Part shown: piece by piece, positions 23,000-36,289 of the stretch
Numbering within the stretch: the stretch's first letter is position 1
How the letters are laid out: each line of letters starts with the position of its first letter
Source: Nageia nagi
Lineage: Eukaryota > Pinophyta
Assembly (NCBI GenBank): GCA_050084985.1
Contig: JBITNC010000001.1
Location: 84,320,001 to 84,384,000 of the forward strand
Direction: 5' to 3'
Length of the DNA: 64,000 bases
Program-made: the position numbers and the translations under genes
Notes under the pieces: generated by a model
Database searches by the model: none
The model's input: only the letters and a program-made list of their open reading frames with translations
What the model was told of the DNA's origin: nothing

Positions 23000-24540
23000 A
23001 ATTATGAAAGGATATCTCAATGGAGCAGGTCTTTTTCTTTTCGATACATCACTTATGGTCTAAGCAAGGTTTTTTGCAATAGGAGAAACATTACCCTAGT
23101 CTTGTGAAACTTGAAATGCATAGTTTGGAAGTTGATTTACTTGATCCTATGATTGAATAATAAGAGTATTAGATCTCTTTAGATTAGGTTGAGCTAGAAT
23201 AGGTTGCTAAGTTTACTAAGTAGCTTGGCTTTGCCATGGGACTGCTAAGGTAGAACATCTAATTTGAACATAATTTGCTTATTTTTTAGTATAACTTGGG
23301 ACCCAAAAGTTAACCATGGTAAGGTTTGTAGTAGGATCTAATGCAAGTTCTATCATTTAATTAGAGTGTAAACCCAAATATTGGTGTTGATACACCACAC
23401 ATGAGTCTAGAAAATATGGAATATAACATAGAAGGCAACAATTTGTAATACTTTTAGCATCACTCTCTATAGAACTAGCCATTACTACATTATCTATAGC
23501 TTTAAGGGTAGGAGGTTATTCTGGCTGCTTAATTCTAGGTTAGAATCTTGACTGATACTAGTTATCATATCTCTTATAATGGAAGCCTTGATTATGCCTC
23601 TCTTGTAGAGTGAGCTTGTTTATGAGGTTCCTAATGGTTATATCCAACTACCTTATCCTTGCTTCTTCTTATTAGGTAGAACTAGTATTTGTACTTGAAG
23701 ATGCTAGAGGTGGGAGTGCTGGTACTTGGTTCTAAGTGGTAGGTCTAGGAGAAGGAGGTGGTAAGGATAATACTTTTGCATGAGGAATCTATAATGGAGA
23801 ATGTTTTGGTGGAATATTAGAAAATAAGGCTATAATGGATCTAGGCTACATCTTTCTAGAATATATTAAGGTATGTTCAACCATTTTAGCTATCTGATAA
23901 ACATTTAGAAAGTATCTCCTAACATAACAATCAATACATCAAGGTTCAAGTGGAATGCTTTCCTATAATATACCAAGGCTTGAGCATTTTTTGGCATGAT
24001 CCTTTTTGGAATGGACTTCCAATTTTTCTCAAATATTATATTAAAATCATCTATAGACTCATGGGGATGTCTTTTCATACATGCTATGAGGCTCAAAAAG
24101 ATGCTATCATCACCATATTTAGCAAATCTCTTGATAAGAGCTTGAAATAACTCTTTCCATGTATTTATGGATTGAGGGGTGAGAGTTCTACCATTCAAGA
24201 ACTTTTCCTTAAAAAGAATATGATAACAACTTGGTCATGATAGTTTCATCTGTAATATCAAATATAGAAGCCAAAAGAGATACATCTTGATAATGTTCAT
24301 AAGGTATTTTTCTTGACCCATCATATTTAGAAAAAAAATTAAATGTTAGTTAGGGAATAGCTAGGGAATTAGTAGCAGATACTAAGGGATGACTACTATT
24401 CCAAGCAAGAAAATCTATAGGGGTCAGTTAAGCCATCTTTGGACTAGTAGTATCAGGTGAAGGATTTTCTTAGACAAAGTCAAATGCAACTAATAATGGT
24501 ACAAATCATAGAGAAATTTGTGGAGATAAGGTGCAATAAA
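23000..24540 (-). pseudogene. gag of element E
   Basis: The clearest part is open at 23905-24198: INTWKELFQALIKRFAKYGD, the capsid W..L...F...F block, then HESIDDFNIIFEKNW and VYYRKAFHLNLD. The later part (about 23850-23000) is proline- and glutamine-like with many stops, and a cysteine-containing stretch near 23400. No start codon can be chosen with confidence; the reading fades before 24540. Gag would assemble the particle. Confidence 0.75.
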
Positions 24541-24835
24541 TCTTTTTCCTATTCCTCCTTTGACGAATTGATATCTCTTAAAACCTAGGCTATCTTGAAG
24601 AACTTTTGGCACTATTTATAGTAAATCTATATTTTAGAGGTGCTAAGGTTCAAGATATTGAGTTCTTTGATAATAAAATCACCAATAAGGTGAAATAAAC
24701 CTTACAATATTTTAAGCACAAAGTGATAGCTTACTAGAAATAGCTATCTAACCTATTCATCCAAAAAATATGGACTTTTGTTTGTGTCCCATTAAATGTG
24801 TCAAAAATGAACATTTATACTATTGAGAAATATAA

Positions 24836-26657
24836 TGTAACCTTAAGGTTTGGTTTGGTGTAGTTCTCCATTACCTACAATAGTAGGGTTCTTTAAAGAG
24901 TAGAAGATGGTGAGACAATGCACTCATAGGGTTTTTTGTTCAATATTCAGGTTATAGGCCAGTTCCTATTTGTAAAAGAGGTCAAAAGTAATTGGAAAGA
25001 GATAAAAATAGATAGAGAGTAAAAATAAAGACATCAAATATAAACTATAGAAAGAAAATAAAAACTAATCAGCTTGGGCATCATCACATAGGAAGTAATC
25101 CATTTCCAAGATTAAGAATAGAATAACTAACTTACTCTTGGGTATCACAATCACAATACACAACAACAACTTAAGACAATGCTTCATACATAATATTTAC
25201 AAAATGAGAATAATAGCCACAAATTATAGAGCGAAAATTATCATTGTATTATATTATCATATATGAAAACACTTCTCACATTGGTAACTTTGCTAAAATA
25301 TCTAACCTCTTAAATCTCTAACAATCCTCTATTTATAGTGTTCTATTTACAAAATGGGTAGTTCTCCATCATTAATAACTACAACTACTTGTTTGACTAA
25401 GAACTAAATGAAATTAAATATTTATAATATGTACAAATGAATCTATAACTATGATTGATTATGGATTATAATCCCAATGTAACATCAATTCTAGGTATTC
25501 ACAAACCTTTAATCATATGTACTAATCCAACCACAATCATTCATCCTTTGTCTCTTGATCATGGCACATTTGAACTATTATTGTAATTATGAGGAATGGT
25601 CCACCCTTGTTGTAGTAAAATCTAGCCATATCTATATTTTATGGTCACCTAACTCTCTACAATCATTAATGTCTCTATTTTAAAGATCCAATATGTAACC
25701 ACTATAAGGTTGAAGGAAGATGTACCATTCAAACTTGATAGAGAACCACTACTACAACATGGAAATGAGTTGTAGTCAACATGTTGGTAGATTCCTAAGG
25801 GTCATACACTCTTGATTAAGTGGACCCAAGTGTTCCTCTCTTCTTACTATGCTTACCTACCCTTGGTAGATCTTGTTACACATCAAAGGTTATTGTTGGA
25901 ACCTGAGATGTTTATCACCTATTGATTTTTGGAAAAGGATGTGACATCATCACTTATAATTGTTGGGGTTTGTTGAATATGGAGTTATGAATAACTCCCA
26001 TCATGAAGAACCATTGGGACCACCTATCAACTAAGTTATCTAAAGCTTGTTGATTTTCATTGGAAAGCATGACATCACCTTTGGATTTTCATAGGCCTTA
26101 CTAAACTTGACTCTAACTACAATGTCTGTTATATGAATTAACAAAAACTAATAACTATGTACAATAACACTCAAAAATAACACCCACACTATACAAGACT
26201 AAAACCTAAGTAACAAGACTTGGGATAAGACCCGTAGTTGACTTCAAGCATACAAATATATTATATATAATAACAATTAGAAATAAGGCTTGAAAAAGAC
26301 TTAGATAATTTAACAAAATTATCACTCTTTATCTTATAGATTATACATAGATCCTGGATATGACTCATCAGAATATGTACAAACAACACTAGCTTGATAA
26401 TAAAATGGTATTTTTAAAAAACTCTATTTGACTAGGACATAGAAATACAGATATAACCCAATAATATACAAGAATCTTAAGTAAATACTAAATCATACAA
26501 TACAAACTCAAGAATAAAATATATAGAATTATTTTACAAATGAATGAAAAGGAAATAAGAAGTGAGAATTAAAGAAGGATTTTATTGTGGAATGAATGAA
26601 TAAATGAAAGAATGAAGAATATAAAAGAATTTTACCTCTTTAGAGTGTGATTCTACA
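24836..26657 (-). repeat. 5' LTR of element E
   Basis: Direct repeat of 13293-15071, starting TGTAACCTTAAGGTTTGG and ending GATTCTACA. Immediately inside (24780-24835), in element direction, I find no clear TGG-starting primer-binding site. Confidence 0.88.
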
Positions 26658-27240
26658 AGAATAAGATGTAGTTAACAAATCCAACCTATTTTGTGCAAGG
26701 ATTAGATAAAAGCAATATAATAGTAAACAAACATAATTTACAAAATATGAAGGTATTATTGATCTTATATATCATATAAATCTATTTGAGGTTCAAACAT
26801 CTTTACATGCTCATGCTAAATACTTGATGGTAAAATGTTTTATATTTATTCTTAAAGAAAAAACATTAAAATGGTATCATAGTTTTCTTAATGAAAGTAT
26901 TGATTATTTTTGAAAAGTAGTGTAAGTTTTAAAATAGAAGAATAAAATATTCATTCAGTCAGAGAAAACTATGAAAGATCTTATGCAACTTAAGAAAGAT
27001 GAGAATCAATGTTTACATGATTTCATAAAAACATAGGTGAGTATAGCCAATATGTTGCATATAAGTGATCATGCTAAGAACCACATGTTCATGGGAGAAG
27101 TATTACCTAGTTATAAAAGGGTGTTATGTGAAATCATGGATTTATCTTTTGAGGATATGATTAAGAAAATAGTTCATGAAGAGGCTATGATCACAAAATT
27201 GCACTAGACCAAAAAGGTATTTTTAAGGAGGTTTTAAACC
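26658..27240 (+). pseudogene. gag capsid part of element F (right half)
   Basis: The plus strand resumes gag after element E: KYEGIIDPIYHINLFEVQTS, then the capsid block KEKTLKWYHSFLNESIDYF (26860-26915), KDLMQLKKDENQCLHDFIKT (26970-27030), and MDLSFEDMIKKIVHEE (27140-27185). The DP..HI...F and LKWY..L phrases are standard for plant Ty3 gag. Stops interrupt it. It ends near 27240 without readable nucleocapsid, and no pol of F can be found further on. Confidence 0.7.
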
Positions 27241-27813
27241 AACACCTAATATATTTACCAATGGTTATCCACCTATTGCCTATGATACCATTGCCAAAAT
27301 TTCTCTCTCTAAGGTGGTGGCTAATATCTGTCGATATATGGCATCTAATATCACCACCTAATATCAAAAAGAGGTGGTTATAAAGTATAAATTGCCTCTT
27401 TAGGAACTAATGTAGATGACTTATATCATCGATCAATCCACCTCATTATTCTTTAAAGTGGTATTTTAAGCGACCGCTTTATGCATTTATGTGACAATTT
27501 AAGATTACCACATATTAATCATATTTAAAAAAAGTAGTGTAGCATGGAAGAATTCTTCTGAATGGAAGAATTATTCTAATTTACATCCTACTCATTTACC
27601 CAAGGCACCTAAGGTCAATCATAGTAAGCCCAACTATGTTGTCTATTGGATCTTATATATATATATGGCATGTTTATGATCAAGTGCACCATATGATATT
27701 TAAAATGATCCAAATGCACTAACATATGATATGAAATGATCCAAGTGCATGATATGATATACTAAATGATCTAAGTACACCATATTGGTTTGAAATAATG
27801 CAACTATACCATA
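27241..27813. other. Non-coding stretch with the start of a dispersed motif
   Basis: No coding pattern. From about 27670 the phrase CATATGATATGAAATGATCC and variants begins to recur, often beside AAGTGCACC. Confidence 0.45.
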
Positions 27814-28927
27814 CACTACAATATTTTAGTGATTTTGCATCAATCCACAATATTAGTTTAATTTTTTTAATAAATTATGATACATTAATTGATGCTAATG
27901 GTATAGTCAAATAAAGCATCATTTTTTGCATCAATTATAACATCATACTTTGCATCATATATCAATATTATTAACATAAAATAATTAATGTTATACATTA
28001 TGTATAAAGCATCATTTATAGCATCAAAATTACAAGAATGAGGAATATTTCTTGTTTACATCATGCATCTTTTCAAAGAATTCATGTGTCTTCCTTCCAC
28101 ATTTTGCATATATGTCTAACAAGGTACTCAAAACCATAAAATCTAATAAAAAATTAAGTTTAAAGAGTCTTTGATGCATCTTTAAACCCTTTTACAAATC
28201 TCTCGCTTTGGTGCATGCTTTGAGGATGCTAGGAAAGGTGAAATCATTTTTTTTTACTATTGTTGGTGTTTATTGCATTTGGTGAAAAATTTCTAATACC
28301 TATTGAGGAAAACCATGTATTTAGTAACCTAAAATTATTATATTCTAAGAGAATATGTATTGTTTGGTTATATATTCAAAAAAATCATGGATGTCCACCA
28401 AAATTTATGGGAAATCCTTCAACATGTCTTCAACTCTTATAGATTTGCATCACCAAACATGCCTTGAACATGTATTTAGCTCCTATATATCGACATCACT
28501 AAAAGTAATTTCAACATGTCTTTAGCTCCTACAAACCTACATCACCAAAAATATCCTTATAAAGGGCAAGCTCCTTCATTCACTCATCAATGGCATAATT
28601 CCCAACATTAAAAATTGACCATCAATCAAGGGAATGCATCAACAATCGATAGCAAATCATGCCATGATCCATGTGCATGATCCATACCTTTATTTTAATT
28701 CCATGTATCACTTGATGAATTATTTGACTTAATTAAATGCATCAACTAAGGTTTCAACCAATGTGTTAACTAATACATCAAAAAATGCATCAACCAATGC
28801 ATCAAAAAATTGGTTTTATATAGATTAATGTAGAGATTCCAAAAAATGATGCATCTTGCATCTCATGGTATAAAAATGAAATTTTATGATGTATGGGATG
28901 ACACAAAATTGCTAAAATGTAGTAGTG
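27814..28927. mobile_element. Non-autonomous CACTA-type DNA transposon, 1114 bp
   Basis: The ends are imperfect inverted repeats: plus strand 27814 starts CACTACAATATTTTAG, and the complement of 28927 downward starts CACTACTACATTTTAG. I count 23 matches in the first 29 positions. The bases outside are ATA on both sides (27811-27813 and 28928-28930), the 3-bp duplication typical of CACTA elements. Short TTGCATCA/TGCATCAA repeats crowd both subterminal parts (27835-28030 and 28730-28870), as transposase-binding repeats do. No transposase is encoded. Removing the element restores the local motif ccATATGATATGAAATG. Confidence 0.85.
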
Positions 28928-28930
28928 ATA

Positions 28931-31300
28931 TGATATGAAATGTACACCAACATATGATATGAAGTTCATCTAAGTACACCATATAGTCTAAAATGATGCA
29001 ACTGTGTCATATGATATGAAATTATTCAAATATGCTCTATGGTTACAATTATTTCTCAAATGATTCAAATATACTCTATAGTAATACTACCAAAACATTT
29101 AATTTACAATCATGAAGTAGACACATCCACACCCAAGAAGCATTTTTAAAAATTTAAAATGGAACATAAAATTTAATAGACATGTATACAAAATGTGGAA
29201 GATTCATGATGCAGATACAACTTCTAACAATACAATGTGGAATATACATGATGTAGATACAATTTTATGGGTACAACAAGATTCCAACTTACCACTTTTG
29301 GATTATGTTTTTACACTTCAAAAACTTTTGGATTAAACAATAGCTTTCTTTCCACAAGAAATGTTTTGGGTTGAATAGTTGGTTTCCTTCTCTAAGCCAA
29401 TTTTTGGATCATATGGTGTATTAAAATATTTCACATCATATCATAATTTATTTTGTAAAAATATTATCATACAAGCTATGAAATGAAATAACCCACAAGT
29501 GGTAAGTGATAAAAGCAAAGGCATGGGGTAGAGGGGATGAGAGGAGAGATGAGGTAATGGAAACTATACCACATGACATGAAATGATTTTTCCTTGTAGA
29601 CATACACATAAATGAAGTAAAATACTTTATATCAAGTTTTGTAGGTGATTGTCAAGATAGCTTTCATGATCCATAACATTTGATATACAAGCACCAAGTA
29701 CACACATGCACACACTCAATTCAAGGATTATGGGTATTTTGGTAGTGAATTTTAAAGCTACCTCAAATAGCTTTCATGACCAAATTATAGGTCAATAATT
29801 CATGTATAATGATTAATCTTATAATTTCAAGATACACACAAATGAAATATTATAGAGACCTTTAAGTAGATGCAATTATCAAGTGTAAATTGGGTACATG
29901 ATAAAATACTATACTTTATGAAAGTTTCAAAAACCAATACAAAAGTTGTAAGTTAGTAGAAACATGCTTGTAATACATAGCAAATATTCAACCCAAAAAT
30001 CTAAATACTATGTTGTATTACCTCCATATTAAGAATAATAATATATCTTCCCCTAAGATAACTTATTCAAAATATCATAAATTAGATAAGTCAAGACTAC
30101 CTACATTTAGAAGCTCTCAATACATGTATCACCATTATGCTTCAACATTGTTCATAATGTTATCACAAACCAACTTGGATGCTTCAAACATATGATATGA
30201 AATGATCCAAGACCACCATATGATAAGAATTGTATACTTTTAAGCATATTCATCATGCAAGGCTAGGGAATTACTTGATAATATGCATGATGTAAAACAC
30301 AATTTCATTACCTACAATATTTACAATGATTGCAAGATACCTACTACAAAATAACATATATGAAAATTACATGTAATACAAAATGCAAAACAATACCTAT
30401 TACACTAATGATTTTGCTGACCTTCTTGGTCATATATATTATCTTGAAGAAGCTTAATAAGATTAAAATATGCTCTACAATTATACTCAAATGATAAAGA
30501 ATACCATAAGTATGATAAAGGATTACAAAATTATACCCAAATGATTAAAATATTCTCTATAATATTACTACCACAACATTCTGATTTACAAGCACCAAGT
30601 AGACACATCCACTTCTACAAGTAGTACTTTTTGAAAACAAATGAAATGGAACATAAAATCTAATAGACATGAATGCAAAATATGGATGATGGATGATGCA
30701 TGATGCAAACATAGTCTTATGGACTACAATGGTTGGAGGAGATACAATTCATGTATACAAAAAAGATGACCTTAAACTATGATATGATGAACCAATTGGG
30801 TACCACATATTTTTTCTATTTTTGGCTAAGTATTACAAGCATATTTTTGCCAACGTATCACTTTTGTACTGATTTTTGACAATTAGAATTTTTTTGGGTT
30901 GAAAAAATGCTTTCCTTCTTGAAGCCAATTTTTGAAGGATACAACATATTTCAATGATTTCATATCATATCATATAGTGAAAACAAAAAAAAAAATGATA
31001 TCATATCATATGGTGTATTTCAGCAATGAATTTCAAAGCTCCTTCAAGATATCCTACACAATCAAGAAGGTTAACAATAAATGTATAATGATTAATCCTA
31101 TGATTAAAGGATATACAATTCATGGTTACAACAAGGATGTGCAATTCAAATGGTGTATTTAAGTCATTTCATATTATATGTCATAATTGAAATATAAGCA
31201 TAATAAGATTCAAATATGCTCCAAAAGTATGCTCAAATGATTTACATATGCTATATAGTTTCACAACTTTATCAAATGTTTTAAATATGTTCAACAATAC
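28931..31300. repeat. Non-coding DNA with a dispersed motif and a diverged direct duplication
   Basis: CATATGATATGAAATGA-like phrases recur (for example 28928-28945, 28970, 29000, 30188). Two blocks about 1.3-1.5 kb apart share several phrases: aagtagacacatcc (29115 and 30597), tttgggttgaa (29365 and 30893) and gtataatgattaat (29804 and 31083). The unequal offsets (1482, 1528 and 1279) show indels. No coding pattern is convincing. Confidence 0.5.
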
Positions 31301-31302
31301 TA

Positions 31303-33175
31303 CTATAACATCTCATATTTTAAGATAGGAAAAAAAATTGTTTTTTGGGCCATGCAATAATAGAGCCACATATTTTCTTTTAATGTTTCATAATCACCAT
31401 ATGGTCTATACAACTTGACACCCACTTTACAAACAACCCTCACATTGACTTTATAATAATTTGAACCCAAAGGTATTTGGTGCACCCTTTCCTCAATATT
31501 GTCATTGAACCATATGGCTTCAACCACTACATGATTGTGCATAGTCAAGAAATAGGATTTTCTATCATATTTGGAATTCAATGTCATTTCCAATTCCTAC
31601 ATGAAAAAACAATAGACTAGATAAGTACACTTCATAGCATCTAATTCAACAGTTTTAAACTTGAGATAATATTGATCATATCATATCTGGTAAGCTTTGG
31701 TTAGCACTTACAAATTTTTTGTTTATGTTTTGATCTACCTAGATATTATATTTTGCATTGGATTGTGAAATTATGTACAAGGAATTATTACAATTTAGGG
31801 GTGCAACATAAAAGCATTTCAAATATGAAATCATGAAAATTTTGTTAAACCTCTAACCATGAAATTTGGAGTGTCACATCATGCATATTTTTCTCATACT
31901 CTTCCCAAATAGTTACAATCTTTGCCTCCATCTCCACTTCAAGCCTTTTCTTTATTTTTATTTTTTGTAATTCATTATGCATGTGATGAATTTCTACCTT
32001 ATAACCATCGATCATAATCATAGTAGTTAGTGATACACCTTTACCAATGCCTCAAACTTGATATGCTCTTTCAATTCCTAAAATATGGGTAAGGGAATCA
32101 TCCATAATATCTTGATTTATAGAGGTTTACCTAGAATATGTTATTACATCATTCTAGTATCATCACATACATAGTTAACTTGGAATATTTTAGAAAAATA
32201 ATCGATAAAATAATTATTTAAAGTTACTAATTCTAAGGGAATTATAATTTTTGAGGTAACATTTGGTGACACAAAAGAGGTAACTACTACCTCTATAAGA
32301 ATATAGTTGGAGAGACATGAGGATATGCCATATGATAAATAATATAGCATAATAGATAAGTATGATAGAATACCATTTAATACTTCAATTGAGCATATGT
32401 TTTCCATTCAATAATGTCCATGATATATTTTTAAGGTTTTTTTTTTTATTCCTTTTCCTAATCGTCTATAACACAAAAAATAAAGTCATATAGTAATTCA
32501 TTAGGGAAAGCATAATGACCTAAGAAACTCACATGAAAATAACAATTATATGAACTACAATCACATAATGGCTAGTACTTGCCTCAATGTCATTTTTTCT
32601 CCTTTTCACAAAGGCTTCCTAATCTTATACTAGTATACAAGGTGGGGGCTTAGCAACTTTATCTTCATCATTTTCATATGTATCATAAAACATTTTCACT
32701 AATCGATAATTATTATCATGCCATGATTTGATAATGGTCAACATTTTCCATTTCATTATGTTGTTGAGAACATTACACTTTTATTACATCAAACCATTAT
32801 CTTATTAGATTGTAACGTTTACATAAGTATTCAAAAATAGAAAATATGAAATATGTTGGCTACTAAGTTACCTTAACCATTAACCAACACTTATTTTTAA
32901 CATCTACTAGGACTACTTTAGAGTATTTATAGGTGATAGGGACAAGCTCCCTTGCTATTACCAACAAAAAAAGATGAAACATTATTGGCATTATCTCTAA
33001 TATGCTATCCAAATAGATTAATCTTAATCTCCATTTTATTTATGTTGCTTACCTTAAGTATCAATCTTGTGAGACTGCTCTTTTTATGATTTTGGGATCT
33101 TGAAGTATGTGATGGTGTGGTATCACTATGTATATCAGTATTATCATCATCATTGCATAAATAATTGTTACCCTC
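31303..33175 (-). pseudogene. Transposase_24-like (CACTA-associated) gene, downstream part
   Basis: The minus strand gives, from 33170 down: a D/N-rich segment with SDTTPSHTSRSQNHKK, then KPPPC and FVKRRKNDIEAS (32640-32580), DSLTHILGIERAYQV with GIGKGVSLTT (32100-32020), a Glu/Lys coiled segment KIKIKKRLEVEMEAK, and an open stretch at 31303-31593 with VVVEAIWFNDNIEERVHQIP followed by PLGSNYYKVNV and PYGDYETLKENMW. These resemble the plant Ptta/En/Spm (Transposase_24) proteins carried by CACTA elements. The frame continues across element B at 46456. No intact ORF remains, and I found no CACTA terminus that clearly belongs to it. Confidence 0.55.
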
Positions 33176-33945
33176 TGTTATCAAATAAAATTAATTTATG
33201 CATTTAAATTAAAATATTAGGAAATATGTGCCTATAGTTATACACACCTAGTTCAATAATATTAATGTTATCTTGGATATGATCAATATATATCATCAAC
33301 TTGCTATATTTTTGTTTATGTAGGTACATGCCAACCTAAGGAGTAAGTCATATTATTATCTATCTAAGTAGGGATCAAATAGTAAGTCCACATCAAGGAG
33401 ATACATGATCCCATATCTAGTCTTCATAATGGTAGTCTTTTAGGAGTCTCTTGACATCACCATTCAAGGCTTGGTTTATGTACTTCCTTATGCAAGCATC
33501 TTGATAATTTTTAGCTTATCTAAGTACTAAACTATGATCATCAAGAGTCTGTGTGGAGGCACAACGTTGGTTTAGAATAGACTACAATCTAACAATTGAT
33601 GCTCCTATGTAGATGAAATAGACCATTGATGCTCCTTTTGAGCATGAAACAGACTACCTATGGTCCTCTCTTTGAATCACCTTATTCCATCACTTTGGGT
33701 GTAGACACCATTAGTTGTTGAGGCTTCATCACTATATTCCATTCATTGATATCAGTTACATTCTATGAGGTAAGTATACAAACTTAGTCTTATTTGGTGA
33801 TGTCATTTTGATTCTAGTTATTCATTATCTTATATATCAACTTTTTGTTATAAATTTCTATCCATTAGCTCAAAATTTACAAACATCCTTTCGGATTGTA
33901 GGTATTCATTTATTTGCATTCTAGGATTTTTTTTATTTGTAAGCA
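33176..33945 (+). repeat. 5' LTR of element B
   Basis: Matches 45730-46455 and, in reverse orientation, the LTRs of A and C. The TATA region that reads ctatataaat in relatives is degraded here (ctatctaagtaggg, about 33359-33373), whereas the 3' LTR keeps ctatataaataagg (45914-45927). Confidence 0.93.
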
Positions 33946-33949
33946 TTTT

Positions 33950-33967
33950 TGGTGAACCTGACATGAA
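33950..33967 (+). promoter_or_regulatory. Primer-binding site of element B
   Basis: TGGTGAACCTGACATGAA begins four bases inside the LTR. It differs from the site in element A at a single C/T position, in line with the general deamination pattern. Confidence 0.75.
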
Positions 33968-34039
33968 ACATAAGTAGTTGTGATAAAACCCTAGGGTTTT
34001 ATTTAGGACTAATAAGTGATTTAGTGAATTATTTTAGAC

Positions 34040-35340
34040 ATGGATCAATTAAGATTATTCCTACAAAGTCTTTCAAGAAGAGATCTTGATGAGATCTTAG
34101 GAGATATTTAGCATGATGGACTCAAAGCATCTAATGAAGGAGCAAACCATAGTGATGGATGTAACAATGATCACATTTAGGATACTATTGAGGGTATGCA
34201 AAGATATATTGATCAACTAGCAAGAGTATCAACTCAGCCAGATGATGCAATTGAGTTTAGTAGCCCTCTTTGTGATGAGATCCATTTATGCATGCCACTA
34301 CCAGATTATAAACATCCCAAGTTTTGTAAGTTTAGTGGGGAGGGAGATCTCAAGAGGCATTTGCAAGGGTTTAAATATGAGTGTGACATCAAAATTATTA
34401 TGAATTCAAGATTACAAGAAAAGTTTTTTTCCTCATAATTTGGAAGGAGAGGCTCATAAATGGTTCTATTCTCTACCTAAAGTGTCAATTACATCATTTC
34501 CAAAATTGAGCAACTTATTTCTAGAATAGTATAAGCATAACATCAAGCATGAAGTCATGGTTTTAGATGTATTTCCTATGATGCAAGGTAGTAATAAAAA
34601 TATTGAAAATTTTATCATATGATTCAAAAAGACATGGAAACAAATCAAAACTAAGCTCATATAAAAAGAGGTAAACAATATATTCAAGGATGCTATCATA
34701 TTATCCTTACAATCTTATGTCATTGATTATACACATATAGCATTTTTTGATATGACATATAAGCTATTGGAAAAAGAAAAAGTCCTTGTGAAATAAGGGC
34801 TTGTGAAATATCTAGATGATGACAAGCATAGGGCCAAGGATAAGTAGCCATAATCACTAAAGAAAGAAAAATCCATTCATGTAGTAGAAAAGGTAGATGA
34901 AAAGAAAGAAAGGAAATTCATAAGTTTTCTATACCTCCTAGGTTTATCTTGAAAGATCTGATAGCAAAGGGACTATTATAGCCTTTACCTAAGCAAGAGG
35001 AAGATGATTCAATAGAGAGGCCAACATGGTACAAGGAAGATAGATACTATGAATATCATCAAACCAAAGGGCATGCCACTAATGGGTGTGGAGGCCTAAG
35101 ACACAAAATACAAAGGATTATAAATTATGGATTCTATGTGTGTCCTACCAAAGTTAAAGATATAGGGGAAGAGTAGCATATCAACACAATTTTCCATGAA
35201 GAAGTGTGTGCAACACTTACAAGAAGAAGACCAAGGGTAGCAACAGACCCAATCACATGTGAAAAGGAGCTCCCTAAAGACCCAAGCAATTTTGACCTCA
35301 TTGAGAAACTCAAGAATACACAAGCCAAGGTTAGTTTGTT
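34040..35340 (+). pseudogene. gag of element B
   Basis: The start is the ATG at 34040 (MDQLRLFLQSLSRRDLDEIL), shared in position with A and C. Capsid text HPKFCKFSGEGDLKRHLQGF lies in an open stretch at 34196-34438. A frame change at a T run (about 34425-34435) precedes LEGEAHKWFYSLP. The nucleocapsid part (35035-35110) reads EYHQTKGHATNGCGGLRHKI, a C..H..H..C-like knuckle in which the first Cys reads Tyr. The tail ITCEKELPKDPSNFDLIEKL leads towards the protease. Stops are scattered. Confidence 0.85.
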
Positions 35341-35519
35341 TGAATTACTTCAAATTTTAGAACTCATAGAGAAATGATGAGTTAAAGTTTCAAGAATAAT
35401 TAGATATATAGGAACATCTCAATCACTACTTTTGCAAAAAAGGCAAAAATATGGAGGAAAAGAGATGTTGTCACTTTTCATTATAGTGAAAGACCTAGCA
35501 AGGATGTAACCTAGTTACA

Positions 35520-35850
35520 TCCACCATTGTTTATTGAAGTGAACATCTTTAGCAATATAGTTAAGAGATCATTAATAGATGGTGGAGCAACTTTGAATAT
35601 TACCACCACTCGCTTTTATAGTTTGGTCTAGATTTACTACCTCCAAGAGAAGATACTACCATGAGAGTTAAGGGGATTGATGGTGTTCCAAAGAAATGTG
35701 CAAGAAACATCATAGTTTCAATCAAAGTAGGAAATAAGGTACTTTAGACCCTCTTATACATTACAAATGGAAAACCATATTTCATTTTCATTCTTGGAAG
35801 ACCTTAGATAGATGACATGGAAGGAGTAGCATCTCCTTTGTTTTGAAGGA
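35520..35850 (+). pseudogene. Aspartic protease of element B
   Basis: IEVNIFSNIVKRSLIDGG, with the DGG active-site loop, is read at 35530-35582 and is followed by ATLNITTT. A later ELRGIDGVPK-like stretch (35660-35690) is shared with element A. The catalytic Asp is present, but the flanking frame is broken. Limits are approximate. Confidence 0.7.
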
Positions 35851-36289
35851 AATGTTTATAGGGTAGAAGTAGATGAGTAGATAGCCAAGCAATGTAATTA
35901 TGTTCTCCTTAAGAGATTTATTTTGTATGAGGTAGAAGATGATGCTATCCTAGCTAATAATGATCATATCTATAGAAAAGCATTATAGAGAATTAACATC
36001 AAGGATATTAGGTTTGGTTCCTACACCATGTAGATGTCAATAACATCAATCCAAAGAGAGATTTGGATGTATAGTAGGAGGCTTAAGAAAAGGACCACTT
36101 GTACTCCTTTAGGCTCCATAAAGACCATCAATGGTCCTCTTTAGAGGAAATCATAAAGGAAAACAAATTTTGGATCATTCTATATCATGGAGATGGTCAC
36201 GATGATCAGGATAGTTTTTGGTTATTAACATAAGAATATGAATAGGTAAGAGATGATCAAAATTACTTTGCTATTAAATGTGGAATTTT

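Larger units (their letters stand above)
13293..26657 (-). mobile_element. Element E: large Ty3/gypsy element with aRH upstream of RT and an extra 3' ORF
   Basis: Direct repeats of about 1.8 kb bound a 9.8-kb interior whose minus strand reads gag (about 24500-23000), protease (22800-22250), aRH (22110-21690), RT (21450-20480), RNase H (20480-20130), integrase (19860-18790) and an additional reading frame (18337-15090). The insertion lies in gag of element F. The flanks TATAA (13288-13292) and AGAATAAG (26658-26665) do not give a clean target duplication. Total length is about 13.4 kb. Every domain is interrupted by stops. Confidence 0.85.

Noticed and set aside
27835-28870. TGCATCAA-rich clusters as a CRISPR-like or regulatory array
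   Set aside because: The repeats are short and irregular, and they sit at both ends of a CACTA-type element, where subterminal repeats are expected.
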